Positions 8,483 to 18,327 of a stretch of DNA of 64,000 nucleotides are shown here, piece by piece. The DNA is from Paenibacillus_AB hodogayensis (GTDB lineage: Bacteria > Bacillota > Bacilli > Paenibacillales > NBRC-103111): NCBI RefSeq assembly GCF_039536325.1, contig NZ_BAAAYO010000021.1:62001-126000 (forward strand), given 5' to 3'. The translations under genes and the position numbers were made by a program. Numbering within the stretch: position 1 is the first letter of the stretch; every line of letters begins with the position of its first letter. Below the pieces are notes generated by a model. That model was given only the letters and a program-made list of their open reading frames with translations. It was not told the DNA's origin and made no database searches.

Positions 8483-9679
8483 TTGTCATCAACGGTTTCT
8501 ACAAAGAAAAGTGGAAATGCTGCATTATATGCACTGACAATTGGAGCATTTGCTATTGGATTAACTGAGTTTATCATAATGGGCTTGCTCCCGGAGGTTG
8601 CTTCCGACTTACAAATATCTATTTCTTCGGCCGGATTGCTTGTTACGGGTTACGCGTTAGCTGTTGCGATAAGCGCTCCATTTATTACAGTAGCAACGAG
8701 TAAAATGAAACGGAAAGAGCTGTTAATTATATTAATGGTTCTTTTTATAGTGGGAAATGCAATTTCAGCTCTTTCTCAAAATTACTCGGTACTCATGATT
8801 TCACGTATTTTAGCAGCTTTAACTCATGGCTCATTCTTTGGTGTTGGTTCTGTTATTGCTGCCGATATTGTACCGAAAGAAAAGCGTGCGGGTGCAATAG
8901 CCATTATGTTTGTAGGACTAACCTTAGCGAATGTACTGGGCGTCCCGATTGGAACCTTCATAGGTCAAGCCTTTGGATGGAGATCGACTTTTTGGACCAT
9001 TACAGGTATAGGTATTATTGCATTAATCGGTATTTTGTTATTAGTACCGAAAGTTAAATCCTCCCAGACCAGTTTAAAACAAGAACTAAGCGTTTTAAGA
9101 AAACCTAGGGTTCATGTAGCACTCTTGATGACCGTATTTGGATTTGGCGGCGTGTTTACAGCATTCACTTATGTTGCACCGATATTGGTGGATGTAACTG
9201 GCTTTTCATCAAATGCGGTTCCTTATATTTTGGTACTATTCGGTATTGGAACTGCAGTCGGAAATATCGTTGGAGGGAAGCTTGCGGATAAGTATTTGAT
9301 GGGATCACTTACCGGTATCCTCATAATATTAGCACTGGTATTAGCGTTATTTACGTGGACTGACCAGTTTAAAGTCCTTTCGTTAGTAACCATACTGGTT
9401 CTGGGGATAGCTGGATTTGCAACTGTACCTGGACTGCAATTGAATATTTTGAATACGGCCAAAGAAGCTCCTACACTGGCTTCAACATTAAATATTGCGG
9501 CGTTCAACTTAGGGAATGCATTAGGTGCATATATTGGCGGACTTGTGATTGAAGAAAAAATTGGGGGAGGTCTTGTAGCAGTTCCTTGGGTGGCCGCGAT
9601 TGTTACCGCTTTTGGAATATTGTTTACCTGGATTTCTTGGAGGGGTCAAAACCGACGACTCGCACGTTCAACACAATAA
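8483..9679 (+). CDS. MFS efflux transporter (AraJ/DHA1 type)
   Basis: 398 residues with 12 hydrophobic segments. The first helix phrase ALTIGAFAIGLTEFIIMGLLPEVASDL and the later GSFFGVGSVIAADIVPKEKRAGAIA and NVLGVPIGTFIGQ are typical of the AraJ/YbcL drug-and-sugar efflux group of the DHA1 family. I choose TTG at 8483, 9 bases after AGGGGG, over TTG at 8474, which touches the binding site. Base composition is visibly AT-richer than the neighbours, suggesting recent arrival from a Bacillus-like donor. Substrate unknown. The similarly AT-rich LysR gene at 13803, across the ger operon, may once have been its neighbour. Confidence 0.88.
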   Translation: MSSTVSTKKSGNAALYALTIGAFAIGLTEFIIMGLLPEVASDLQISISSAGLLVTGYALAVAISAPFITVATSKMKRKELLIILMVLFIVGNAISALSQNYSVLMISRILAALTHGSFFGVGSVIAADIVPKEKRAGAIAIMFVGLTLANVLGVPIGTFIGQAFGWRSTFWTITGIGIIALIGILLLVPKVKSSQTSLKQELSVLRKPRVHVALLMTVFGFGGVFTAFTYVAPILVDVTGFSSNAVPYILVLFGIGTAVGNIVGGKLADKYLMGSLTGILIILALVLALFTWTDQFKVLSLVTILVLGIAGFATVPGLQLNILNTAKEAPTLASTLNIAAFNLGNALGAYIGGLVIEEKIGGGLVAVPWVAAIVTAFGILFTWISWRGQNRRLARSTQ

Positions 9680-9699
9680 ATTTAAGTACACCACAAAAT

Positions 9700-9739
9700 A
9701 AATAAGCCATTCAGATCGATTCGATCGGATGGCTTATTT
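9700..9739. terminator. bidirectional terminator between MFS gene and ger operon
   Basis: AAATAAGCCAT and ATGGCTTATTT are perfect inverted copies enclosing a small inner GATCG/CGATC hairpin. A/T runs on both sides fit termination from both convergent units. Confidence 0.75.
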
Positions 9740-9783
9740 ATATGGGCTCCCTTTTCCCAGAGCGTTCCGTTGGCATCGGGTCC

Positions 9784-10887
9784 CTATCGATTTATTGAAA
9801 AACGTTGACGAGCAGTTCCAACTATCCACAACAACAAAGGGATACCAATCAACACGGTTGGCAGCATATATCGGACACCCAGTTGGAGCTGGATTTGGAA
9901 AGCGAACAGCCCGGTATAGGGAAGCATCCACGCGAGAAGAAACACGACCGGTGCAATCACCCAGATTGAACGCGTCCAAGGTTTCAACCCTAACCATTGG
10001 GAAATCCCGTAGCTTGCCGTGAATAAATAGACGCTCAATTTGATAAACACGCTGAAGAACCATATAACGGACGAGAAGATTTCGATGTTTTGGATGAATT
10101 CCAATAAGGAGACATACCGCATCATCTCAAAAGTCGGAAACAGCATTTTGGAAGCCAACGAAGGACCGAAGATCGACAGAGCCGTCAAGGTCAGCGCAAA
10201 GCATAGGACAGAACCGGTCGCAACGGACCACAATGTGATTTTTGTTCCTTGTCTCGGATTGTCCATGAAGCTCGTCAATACCAGAAGGAATAGGGTGTCT
10301 CCTAGTACCGAGGCAGGCGCAAGGCTTCCCTGAATAATGGCCTTGATCCCCGAATCTGTATAAAGGGGGAGGAGTTGATCGAATTCGAAATTTTTGTAGC
10401 TCAAACAAATAGTCATAATAATGATAGCCATGATGACGGGACCAAGCAATTGGCTGCAGCGCCCAATCGCTTCGATTCCTCCCGCCCCAACCAAGACTAC
10501 CACAATAACCATCATCATAAGCATCAGTACAATTGTAGGGGTTCGGTCATACATGATCATCTGGAAAAAATCAGAGAACTGGCGAAGAATGGTACTCGAG
10601 ACAAAGATCCACGCAACAAAAAAGGGTACGACCACCACTTTTCCGAACCACTTGCCGAGAATCGTTCTGCTGAATTCCACGAGTGTCTGTGCGGGATATA
10701 GACGGGTCACCGTCACTATTAGAAAAGTAATTCCGCAAGCGATAAGGCCCCCAATCAGAAAAGACATCCAGGCGTCTTGCTTTGTCATTTGGATGACACG
10801 GGATTGGGTTGCGAACAAAGTCATTGCAATCTCATTCGAGAACGTCATCCAAAACAGTTGACTAGTAGAGATTTTGGGTGTGTTCAT
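9784..10887 (-). CDS. spore germination receptor B subunit (GerAB/GerKB permease family)
   Basis: 367 residues with about ten membrane segments, an APC-superfamily transporter fold. ISTSQLFWMTFSNEI near the N-terminus and the conserved helix phrase around GGIEAIGR are typical of GerAB proteins, which bind the germinant in the spore inner membrane. ATG at 10887 overlaps the stop of the C-subunit gene by 4 bases (ATGA), so translation is coupled; a longer frame to 10911 is not needed. Last gene of the A-C-B operon. Germinant unknown. Confidence 0.92.
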   Translation of the reverse strand: MNTPKISTSQLFWMTFSNEIAMTLFATQSRVIQMTKQDAWMSFLIGGLIACGITFLIVTVTRLYPAQTLVEFSRTILGKWFGKVVVVPFFVAWIFVSSTILRQFSDFFQMIMYDRTPTIVLMLMMMVIVVVLVGAGGIEAIGRCSQLLGPVIMAIIIMTICLSYKNFEFDQLLPLYTDSGIKAIIQGSLAPASVLGDTLFLLVLTSFMDNPRQGTKITLWSVATGSVLCFALTLTALSIFGPSLASKMLFPTFEMMRYVSLLEFIQNIEIFSSVIWFFSVFIKLSVYLFTASYGISQWLGLKPWTRSIWVIAPVVFLLAWMLPYTGLFAFQIQLQLGVRYMLPTVLIGIPLLLWIVGTARQRFSINR

Positions 10888-12086
10888 GGGGTCGTTTCCT
10901 CCTCCCGCCAATGCAAGCCGGGGCCCACTAGTCCTATTTGGGATATCGTCAAGTTCGCTCTCACGTCGAATTCGGCTTCTGCAAAATGGTCATTCCAGTT
11001 CGATTTCCATTTTTTCCATTCTGAAGGTTCTTTTCGATGCAGGATTTCACCGAATCCAAAAATATCCTCGCGGTATATGTTCTGCATTTTGGCAATGATC
11101 TGTTCCGCTGTATTTGCCGCTTCTGATTCCAGTGTTTGCTTGACTAGCTTGACGTTAACGGGATCGCGAAGATCCAACCGGGTTTGGTTCTCGCGAATGA
11201 CTCCTTTACCGGACAGCAGGACGTGAAAGGTAAGTTTACCGTCTTTGACTTCCGGCTGTATTTTGCGTCCTATTCGCGAGAGATGCAGGCTGACATTCCC
11301 TTGAGGTTTTGGAACGAGCGCCGTAACCGTTGTGCGGCTCAACATACCCGTTATCCAATTCACATTCATGGCTTCTTCTGAACGGATAAACCCTTTTAGC
11401 CTCAAATTTTCATCATCAAAAATGGCCAAACCGTCTATCTGAAATGTTTGTTTACTCGTTGACCCCAGTTTTCCATCGTCTGTCTCGTCAATCGAAATGA
11501 CGGGCAATACCGGGCTGATGCCATCGCTGCTAGCGGCTCTCAGAAATCTCATGAACGTCATCTGTTTCATGCCACTGGCATGCTCCAATTCCTTAAAAGC
11601 TCCAATAGAAGGGACCTTTTCCAACGGGTACTCTAATTGAAGGAGTTGCCCGGCTGTATTTCCTTTTACGACGAAGATATCCGTGCGCAATCTGACTTCC
11701 GGATTTCGGAAGTGCTCGTCCAACATATCGGCGGCGCCTTCCTTCGCGAATTGCTCCCCGAGAACAATCACCCTGCGATGGCCGGGAAACACCTGCCGGG
11801 AAAGTTTTCCCTGAAAATTGGCAGCGGCTTGACTAACATTTTTACCCTTTCCCGAAACGACAAAATAGCCCGTTTTGCCGGGGGAACTGTCGCTTCCTGC
11901 CCCTCCGCCGGCTCCCCCCTGGTGGCCGGGAATCAGAATTTGACCGCTTAGCACGATATCTCCGTTCTCGTTCCGGTCAATGCCGGAGCCCATCCAGATG
12001 GCACGGTCGTTCAGCTCAAGCTGATCCCAGCATGCGGTCGTGAATAGCTGCAAGATCGCTAGGACTATTCCGAATTTTCGATACAA
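10884..12086 (-). CDS. spore germination receptor C subunit, lipoprotein (GerAC family)
   Basis: 400 residues. Lipoprotein signal with lipobox FTTAC followed by WDQLELNDRAIW, the invariant GerAC start after the lipidated Cys. Middle has the family phrase ANFQGKLSRQVFPGHRRVIVLGEQFA; the C-terminal domain ends with RNLTISQIG-like ANLTISQIGLVGPG. TTG start at 12086 with AAAAGGTGAC 6-7 bases upstream. It sits between the A and B subunit genes. A Gly/Ser-rich loop (residues ~54-66) is a little longer than usual. Confidence 0.92.
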   Translation of the reverse strand: MYRKFGIVLAILQLFTTACWDQLELNDRAIWMGSGIDRNENGDIVLSGQILIPGHQGGAGGGAGSDSSPGKTGYFVVSGKGKNVSQAAANFQGKLSRQVFPGHRRVIVLGEQFAKEGAADMLDEHFRNPEVRLRTDIFVVKGNTAGQLLQLEYPLEKVPSIGAFKELEHASGMKQMTFMRFLRAASSDGISPVLPVISIDETDDGKLGSTSKQTFQIDGLAIFDDENLRLKGFIRSEEAMNVNWITGMLSRTTVTALVPKPQGNVSLHLSRIGRKIQPEVKDGKLTFHVLLSGKGVIRENQTRLDLRDPVNVKLVKQTLESEAANTAEQIIAKMQNIYREDIFGFGEILHRKEPSEWKKWKSNWNDHFAEAEFDVRANLTISQIGLVGPGLHWREEETTP

Positions 12087-12144
12087 GAGCTGTCACCTTT
12101 TCTTGGAAAAGTAGGCTGCAGAACATCAGGGGATACGATGGTCG

Positions 12145-13602
12145 TCAAGCTCTGTCGCGTTTTTCGGGGCGACGATACAAGCTCGATCTCGGTGCACGAA
12201 GGAGCAGATCTTTGAAATAGCCTGTTTTTTTGTGTGTGACGGGCGTGAGATAGGGTACGCCGAATGAACGCAAGCAAGACAAATGAATGAGGATCACAGT
12301 TAAACCGATCAGAATGCCGTAAATCCCTATAAATCCTGCCAACAATAACATGGGAAAACGGAGAATCCTAAACGCGGTACCCAGATTGTAGCGAGGTATA
12401 CCGAAGGAAGCAATGCCCGTCGTAGCCACTACAATGACCATTGGAGCTGAGATGATGCCCGCTGCTACAGCGGATTGACCGATGACCAAAGCGCCAACAA
12501 TACTGACCGCAGACCCAATCATCTTTGGTAGCCGAATGCCGGCTTCACGTAAGGCCTCGAACATCAATTCGATCATGAGCGCTTCCACGACGGCAGGGAA
12601 GGGCACGCCTTCTCTTGCTGTCGCAATGCTGATCAGGAGGACCGTAGGAATGATCTGCGGATGAAATGTGGTCAGCGCGACGTAAATGGACGGAAGCAAT
12701 AGGGCGATCAGGAACATGAAGTACCTGACCCATCTCACTAGCGTTGTGAAAATGGCTCGCTCGTAGTAATCTTCCGAAGCTTGAAGGCCGGACCAAAAGG
12801 TCATAGGCACGATGAGTACAAAAGGCGTATTCGCTGTGACGATGGCCACTTTGCCTTCCAAAAGCGCACCGCAGACCACATCCGGACGTTCCGTATTCTG
12901 AATCTGGGGAAAGGGAGAATACGGTGTGTCTTCGATCAGTTCCTCAACATATCCCGACTCCAGTATTCCATCAACACGGATATGACCGATACGTCGAATG
13001 ACTTCTTCAACGATGGAAGGTTTTGCAACCCCGTCTATGTATAAAATTTCTACTTTTGTACCGGTTTTCTCTCCAATTTGAAACGACTTATTGACCAAGT
13101 TGGGGGTGCAGAGCCGCCTTCGGATCAAGCTCGTATTCACTCGCAAAGATTCGGTAAAGCCGTCTCGCGGACCTCGCACGACAGATTCTGAAGCGGGCTC
13201 TTCGACACCGCGCTGTTGGTAGTGTTGGAAGTCAGCAAGCAGTGCTTCGGATTCTCCTTCGGCAAGAAGGGCTACATGGCCCGTCAGAACTTTCTCGACA
13301 ACTTCATTTGCTTTCCCGGCCGAAGATACTCTCAATACCGGAAGCAACAACCGATTAAATGTCCGAGCAAGGGAAGATCCATCGCGGCAATCGTCCGGAA
13401 ATCCTTGGTATAAAAGAGGTTTCAAAATAATTTGTTCCACCAGATTCGTATCACATAAGCCTTCCACGTATACGAACAGTAGGGATTGACCGTCCACTTG
13501 AAGTTTCCGAAACACCATGTCAGACGAATCATGGAGTAAATCCCGAACAATCGACTCATTCACTGCAAGATCCGATGAAAGAACCTTCTCCTCCGCACGC
13601 AT
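12145..13602 (-). CDS. spore germination receptor A subunit (GerAA family)
   Basis: 485 residues. Soluble N-terminal domain, then RGPRDGFTESLRVNTSLIRRRL and ILESGYVEELIEDTPYSPFPQIQNTERPD (two family signatures), then five or six membrane helices ending with LRSFGVPYLTPVTH. ATG at 13602 follows GGAGGAACTGGAGGG with 7 bases spacing; the frame stays open to 13725 but without a binding site. First gene of the first ger operon (A-C-B); the same order is used by the second operon at 44-48 kb. Confidence 0.93.
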   Translation of the reverse strand: MRAEEKVLSSDLAVNESIVRDLLHDSSDMVFRKLQVDGQSLLFVYVEGLCDTNLVEQIILKPLLYQGFPDDCRDGSSLARTFNRLLLPVLRVSSAGKANEVVEKVLTGHVALLAEGESEALLADFQHYQQRGVEEPASESVVRGPRDGFTESLRVNTSLIRRRLCTPNLVNKSFQIGEKTGTKVEILYIDGVAKPSIVEEVIRRIGHIRVDGILESGYVEELIEDTPYSPFPQIQNTERPDVVCGALLEGKVAIVTANTPFVLIVPMTFWSGLQASEDYYERAIFTTLVRWVRYFMFLIALLLPSIYVALTTFHPQIIPTVLLISIATAREGVPFPAVVEALMIELMFEALREAGIRLPKMIGSAVSIVGALVIGQSAVAAGIISAPMVIVVATTGIASFGIPRYNLGTAFRILRFPMLLLAGFIGIYGILIGLTVILIHLSCLRSFGVPYLTPVTHKKTGYFKDLLLRAPRSSLYRRPEKRDRA

Positions 13603-13802
13603 TAAACTACCCTCCAGTTCCTCCTTAATATGCCCGCTGGAAAGTTGTGTATGCAAATGATTTGGACTTTGAGTGCAGATCAAACGCGCAGCCTGCTGGT
13701 CAACCGTTGAATTAACGGCTCGCATTGGGGTAGGATGAATAAAGAGAACGCGTTTAACGGGTTACTTATAGATCACATGGTAGGAGTAAGGGGTTGCTTC
13801 CT

Positions 13803-14675
13803 ATGATAGATTTTGAGTGGTATCGAAGTTTTATTTATATTTATAAATACAATTCCGTTTCTGAAGCTGCGAAGACAAGGATCATGACGCAACCTGCCAT
13901 GAGTCAGCATCTGGCTGCGTTAGAAGCGGAGGTGGGAGAACCATTGTTTACAAGAACTGCCCGAAAAATGATCCCGACAGAAAGGGGAAAGGAATTATAC
14001 TCTCAATTGGCTCCTCTTATAGAATCTTTAGAAGAGGCAACAATTAGTTTTAAAACGGCGACTTCACCTACACTTTCCATATTAAGAATCGGTTCGGCTA
14101 TTGAATACTACTATGAGAATATTCTCAATCATTTACAAGATTATAAAACCTGCACAGTAACTCATTTTGGAACTGCAGATGAACTTTTAGAGTTCCTGAA
14201 GGAAGGGAAGGTTGATATCGTCATTACTTCAAAAAAGTATACGTCACCAGGAATCGAATATGTGAAATTATGCGAAGAGGCATTTGTTATTGTGGCTCCG
14301 AGACATCTGCAATTGCCAGAGACCCAAACATTAATGGGAATTGAGAATTGGTTAATAGCGCAAAACTGGATAAGCTACGGGGTAGACTTACCCATTATCA
14401 GAAGGTTTTGGAGAGAGTACTTCAAAAAACGCCCTGTCATCAAACCCATTCATATTATTCCTAATTTGCATTTAATTCTAAAGGCAATTGAAAACGGTGT
14501 AGGAGTTAGTATGCTTCCAACATATTTAGTAACGAATTCGATGAACGAATCGAAGGCAAAAGTTATTTGGGGGGATTATACAGTTAAAAATGAGCTGTTT
14601 TTTGCCTATCAAGCAAAAAATAAATATTTGCCTGATGTTATTCATTTTATGAATTTGCTAAAGGGAGCCCAATAA
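13803..14675 (+). CDS. LysR family transcriptional regulator
   Basis: 290 residues. N-terminal winged helix WYRSFIYIYKYNSVSEAAK ... TQPAMSQHLAALEAEVGEPLFTRTARKMIPTERGKELY, then a LysR effector-binding domain with HFGTADELLEFLKEGKVDIVI. ATG at 13803 lies 9 bases after AAGGGG; a TTG at 13794 overlaps the spacer. Like the MFS gene at 8483 it is AT-rich. It is convergent with the DJ-1/PfpI gene. Target unknown; the MFS exporter is a possible one by composition but they are separated by the ger operon. Confidence 0.9.
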   Translation: MIDFEWYRSFIYIYKYNSVSEAAKTRIMTQPAMSQHLAALEAEVGEPLFTRTARKMIPTERGKELYSQLAPLIESLEEATISFKTATSPTLSILRIGSAIEYYYENILNHLQDYKTCTVTHFGTADELLEFLKEGKVDIVITSKKYTSPGIEYVKLCEEAFVIVAPRHLQLPETQTLMGIENWLIAQNWISYGVDLPIIRRFWREYFKKRPVIKPIHIIPNLHLILKAIENGVGVSMLPTYLVTNSMNESKAKVIWGDYTVKNELFFAYQAKNKYLPDVIHFMNLLKGAQ

Positions 14676-14718
14676 ATGGCACAGTACCAAGTCAGAGCTG
14701 ATTCTGTGTATTTGGAAA

Positions 14719-14751
14719 GGCCCTACCTCTTGCTGAGCAAGAGATTGGGCC
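14719..14751. terminator. hairpin between convergent LysR and PfpI genes
   Basis: CTCTTGC-TGA-GCAAGAG, flanked by a second paired arm GGCCC/GGGCC. Only a short T run follows, so termination strength is uncertain. Confidence 0.6.
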
Positions 14752-14792
14752 ATTTCACGTATACAGTTTAGATCTGATTTATGAAAGTTCAT

Positions 14793-15452
14793 TCACCCAC
14801 TAATCTTCCGAATAACAGCCTCAGCCACAGCGACCGTAGATTGGGGGTTTTGACCCGTAATCAAGTTGCCATCCATTTCAACGTGACTCGACCAATTCGG
14901 AGCTGCGACATAAATCGCTCCTAGTTCGCGAATTTTGCTTTCCAGCAAAAACGGCAAATCTGCTCCAAGCGATGTCAATTCTTCTTCCAGATTCGTAAAG
15001 GCGTTAACTCTTTTTCCTGCGATCAACGGTTGACCGTTCGACAAGTTTACCCCGACCAACCCGGCAGGACCGTGGCAAACGGCGGCAATTGTTTTGTGGT
15101 TTTCATAGAATTGACGCAAAAGCTGTTGCAGCTTTGTGCTATTCGGCAAATCAAACATTGTGCCGTGTCCGCCCGGAAGGAAAATGGCGTCGAACTGGTT
15201 TTCGGATACCGAGTCTAACGCAACTGTGTATTCAAGATGTTTTTGTGCTTCCAACATGTGATTTGGCGTATGGGGATCGACACTGCCCGGATCAACCGGG
15301 GCTTTTCCTCCGAGGGGGCTGGCGACAACAATCTCATAACCTTGGCTTTCAAATGCTGCATAGGCTTCGGCAAATTCCGATAACCAAATCCCTGTCGCTC
15401 TGCCTACTTTGATTTCGGAATGATTCGTGACAACGATCAATATTTTAGCCAT
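14793..15452 (-). CDS. DJ-1/PfpI family protein, Hsp31/glyoxalase III-like
   Basis: 219 residues. Class I glutamine-amidotransferase-like fold with nucleophile elbow AAVCHGPAG (Cys126, His127) and an upstream Glu26 in GIWLSEFAEAY, the pair used by Hsp31-type glyoxalase III and deglycase-like members. GIWLSEFAEAYAAFESQGYEI and ASPLGGKAPVDPGS match the large Hsp31-like subgroup. ATG at 15452 after AAGGAGG with 8 bases spacing. Likely handles methylglyoxal or damaged proteins under stress; activity is inferred from family. Confidence 0.88.
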   Translation of the reverse strand: MAKILIVVTNHSEIKVGRATGIWLSEFAEAYAAFESQGYEIVVASPLGGKAPVDPGSVDPHTPNHMLEAQKHLEYTVALDSVSENQFDAIFLPGGHGTMFDLPNSTKLQQLLRQFYENHKTIAAVCHGPAGLVGVNLSNGQPLIAGKRVNAFTNLEEELTSLGADLPFLLESKIRELGAIYVAAPNWSSHVEMDGNLITGQNPQSTVAVAEAVIRKISG

Positions 15453-15636
15453 TTTGTCGGCCTCCTTAGGTTGTGGGGTTCGGTTTTAGTTTAATACGCA
15501 TGGCAAGGAAATAAAAATAATAAAATCTAGATTAAACTATAAAAATTATTATATATAATTCTATTAAAGATAAATATTATGATCAATAACGAATGTGAGA
15601 TCATTTGAGCAGATCGATCTTCAGGAGGTAATGCAA

Positions 15637-16569
15637 TTGAATTTTAAAGCGTTTGAAGAAGAATTGCCGGACATTTACATCCTTGCCGATCAGGCGGATC
15701 GAGTAATAGGCGAGGACTATGTTATCGCTTTGGAGCATTTGAAAGAAATTGCAAGATTGCTCGTCAGAAAGATTCTGATAAATGAACGGGCGGAAATCGA
15801 TAGTACAGACTCGTTATTGAATCTTGAAGCAATCCTAAATATCGAAATATTGCCAAATTACTTGGAGTACATGTTGAAACAACTGGAATATGCAGATTCG
15901 AGAGAAAGCGCTCTGTTTATTGACGCAAGTCAAATCGAAAAGCTGATGATGAACATTCATGACTTTATGTCCTGGTATATGAAAACCTACGTGAACGACC
16001 AATTTAATTCAGGACCTCTAGTGCTTAAACCTCAAACTACAATGGTAAATTCGTTGTCCGATCGCGAAGATCAAACGAAGGAAACTAAATCCATCCTTCA
16101 TATCGATAATAAGATTACGGAAGGGAACTGGATCGATAAGGAGGAGGAAGCATTTTACATTGAATTGGACGCAGATGAGACTTATAAAGGACAATTTCGT
16201 AATGGAATGAAATCAGGGAAAGGGGTCTACCGTTGGTCAGACGGGACCAAATATGAAGGTCAATGGTACAAGGATCGTGAACACGGTTTTGGTATAAAGG
16301 AGTATGCAAACGGCGACCGTTATCGCGGAGAATGGAGAGACGGGCTGTTTGAGGGAAAAGGGGTTTACGAATGGAACGACGGAACAACATTTGAAGGCAA
16401 TTGGCAGGACAATCTTCAGCATGGATACGGTGTCAAGACCAATTCCGACGGAACGACGCAAAGGGGCTTTTGGACATTGGGCGAGTTCGTTTTTACGGAG
16501 AGCAATGAACTTTCCGCAAGTGCAAAAACACGATATGATAGCTGTATCCGTTCTTGTGCCGAGGAGTGA
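15637..16569 (+). CDS. MORN-repeat protein with DUF4145-like helical N-terminal domain
   Basis: About 310 residues, no signal peptide. N-terminal ~120 residues are helical and acidic (ALEHLKEIARLLVRKILI...), reminiscent of DUF4145-type domains that accompany restriction or nucleic-acid proteins; this match is weak. Residues ~180-285 hold four MORN repeats: YKGQFRNGMKSGKGVYRWSD, YEGQWYKDREHGFGIKEYAN, YRGEWRDGLFEGKGVYEWND and FEGNWQDNLQHGYGV, which form a flat beta scaffold binding lipids or proteins. Start TTG 15637 is 9 bases from AGGAGG; ATG 15631 is too close. The stop is 2 bases before the ATG of the response regulator, so it is co-translated with a two-component system and an ABC transporter. 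Confidence 0.75.
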   Translation: MNFKAFEEELPDIYILADQADRVIGEDYVIALEHLKEIARLLVRKILINERAEIDSTDSLLNLEAILNIEILPNYLEYMLKQLEYADSRESALFIDASQIEKLMMNIHDFMSWYMKTYVNDQFNSGPLVLKPQTTMVNSLSDREDQTKETKSILHIDNKITEGNWIDKEEEAFYIELDADETYKGQFRNGMKSGKGVYRWSDGTKYEGQWYKDREHGFGIKEYANGDRYRGEWRDGLFEGKGVYEWNDGTTFEGNWQDNLQHGYGVKTNSDGTTQRGFWTLGEFVFTESNELSASAKTRYDSCIRSCAEE

Positions 16570-16571
16570 GT

Positions 16572-17279
16572 ATGATCGCATCACACATTCTTATTACCGA
16601 AGATGACTTGGAAGTTCACGACCTGTTGGTCGATTTTTTACGTAAAGAAGGTTATGAAACGACATCCGCGTATACGGGGGAGGAGGCGATCCGTTTAATC
16701 AGGCAAATTCCTTTCCAATTCCTGATTTTGGATCTGATGCTGCCTGAGATTGACGGTTACGAGGTGCTCCGCCGCGTGCGCGAAACGCATAACATGCCGG
16801 TGCTCATCTTATCCGCCAAAGGGCAAGAGGTGGATAAGATCATCGGTCTAGGACTCGGGGCGGACGATTATTTAACGAAACCTTTCGGCCTCGGTGAATT
16901 GTCCGCCAGAGTCAAGGCCATGCTTCGGCGCTACGTTTACTTCAACAATCATCCGAACGATCATTCTCCTTCCGTGCTGACCCATGGCGAGCTTGCGATC
17001 GACCTGCACACCTACGAAGTCTCTTCCCGAACCGGCAAAAAGACGCTGACAGCCAAAGAGTTCGATATTTTAAAGCTGTTTCTGAGCTATCCTTCCAGGG
17101 TGTTCACGAAGTCGCAAATATTCCAGGCCGTCTGGAAGGAGGATCCGATTTCCGACGAGAATACCGTCATGGTCCACATCCGACGACTTCGCACGAAAAT
17201 CGAGCCGGATGCGTCAAATCCAATCTATATTCAAACCGTGTGGGGAATCGGGTACAAGCTTGGGGAGGCGACGAGCTGA
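16572..17279 (+). CDS. OmpR-family response regulator
   Basis: 235 residues. Receiver domain with acidic pocket TEDDLE, phosphoacceptor Asp54 in LILDLMLPEIDGYEVL and Lys in DYLTKPFG; C-terminal winged helix with LTAKEFDILKLF and DENTVMVHIRRLRTKIE. ATG at 16572 follows GAGGAGTG inside the end of the MORN gene; the frame also opens upstream but overlaps that gene. Stop and the kinase start share bases (TGATG). It presumably activates the transporter genes at 18328-19999. Confidence 0.95.
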   Translation: MIASHILITEDDLEVHDLLVDFLRKEGYETTSAYTGEEAIRLIRQIPFQFLILDLMLPEIDGYEVLRRVRETHNMPVLILSAKGQEVDKIIGLGLGADDYLTKPFGLGELSARVKAMLRRYVYFNNHPNDHSPSVLTHGELAIDLHTYEVSSRTGKKTLTAKEFDILKLFLSYPSRVFTKSQIFQAVWKEDPISDENTVMVHIRRLRTKIEPDASNPIYIQTVWGIGYKLGEATS

Positions 17280-18208
17280 TGCCGGGGTACATCCTGATTC
17301 TCGTTTTCCTGCTGGCGGTAAGCAGCTTGCTTGTTTACCGGCAGTGCCACATGAAGCGACAATTGACGCGGATGACCGCGCGTATCGAAGAGATACGTGC
17401 GGGCGCCATTAATCAAAGAGTGCGCCTCCCCGGCGCGATACCTGCTTTGAACGAGCTCGGGGGCAGCATAAACCGGCTCATTGACGACTTACAGCAAAGC
17501 ATGGGGAAACTTAACCTGCTGGAAGCCGAACGTAAAAAGATGATTACCCATCTCTCCCATGATTTGCGAACCCCGCTGACGGCAATCATGGGATATGTGG
17601 AAGTTATGCAGCGAGATCAGTCTTTGACGGAAACCGCACGGCAACAGTATTTCCGAATTATCGCAAACAAGGGGAACAAGCTGGACGCTTTGATTCGGGA
17701 TTTCTTCGAGCTGTCCAAATTAGAAGCCGACGACGACGCGCCGGAGTCCGAGAGAATTCAGATTGTCGAGCGAATCCAGGAGGCTGTCCTCTCCTTCTAC
17801 CACCAGTTTCAACTCAAGCAGCTCACGCCGCAGCTGGAATTTCCGCAGCAGGACGTTTACGTTTGGGGAAACAGGCAGAGCATCGAGAGAATCATGAACA
17901 ACCTGCTGACCAATTCCCTTCGTTACGGAGCGGACGGCGGGACGATCGGCATCCGGGTCCGGGAGGCGGAAGACCGGGTATGGGTCGACGTATGGGATTG
18001 CGGGCAAGGAATTTCGGAAACCGATTTGCCCCATATCTTCGAGCGTCTATATACCGGCAAAGCTTCCCGCAACGCGGCTCAGCAAGGCAACGGACTGGGC
18101 CTGACGATCGTTAAGAAATTAGTCGAGAAGCAGTCCGGCGAAATCCATGCGAGCAGTATTCCGGACGAGCTGACCGTCTTCTCCTTTTACTTGCCCAAAG
18201 CAACTTAA
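17279..18208 (+). CDS. sensor histidine kinase
   Basis: 309 residues. One membrane segment at residues 4-20 and no extracellular domain, then a coiled-coil linker, dimerisation helix with His94 in THLSHDLRTPLTAI, N box ERIMNNLLTNSLRYG, G1 DVWDCGQGIS and G2 GNGLGLTIV. With a single N-terminal helix and no sensor domain it may sense in the membrane or through a partner such as the adjacent transporter or the MORN protein. ATG overlaps the regulator stop. Confidence 0.93.
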   Translation: MPGYILILVFLLAVSSLLVYRQCHMKRQLTRMTARIEEIRAGAINQRVRLPGAIPALNELGGSINRLIDDLQQSMGKLNLLEAERKKMITHLSHDLRTPLTAIMGYVEVMQRDQSLTETARQQYFRIIANKGNKLDALIRDFFELSKLEADDDAPESERIQIVERIQEAVLSFYHQFQLKQLTPQLEFPQQDVYVWGNRQSIERIMNNLLTNSLRYGADGGTIGIRVREAEDRVWVDVWDCGQGISETDLPHIFERLYTGKASRNAAQQGNGLGLTIVKKLVEKQSGEIHASSIPDELTVFSFYLPKAT

Positions 18209-18327
18209 GAAACTTGTAAGAAATAGTTCAATCCGATGTAAACCCCCTGTCGTATAATCAATCCAACCCATGCGAATGGTCACGAAGCATCTGTGCTTCC
18301 CAAAAGCTCTAAGGAGGTTGGAACCAA

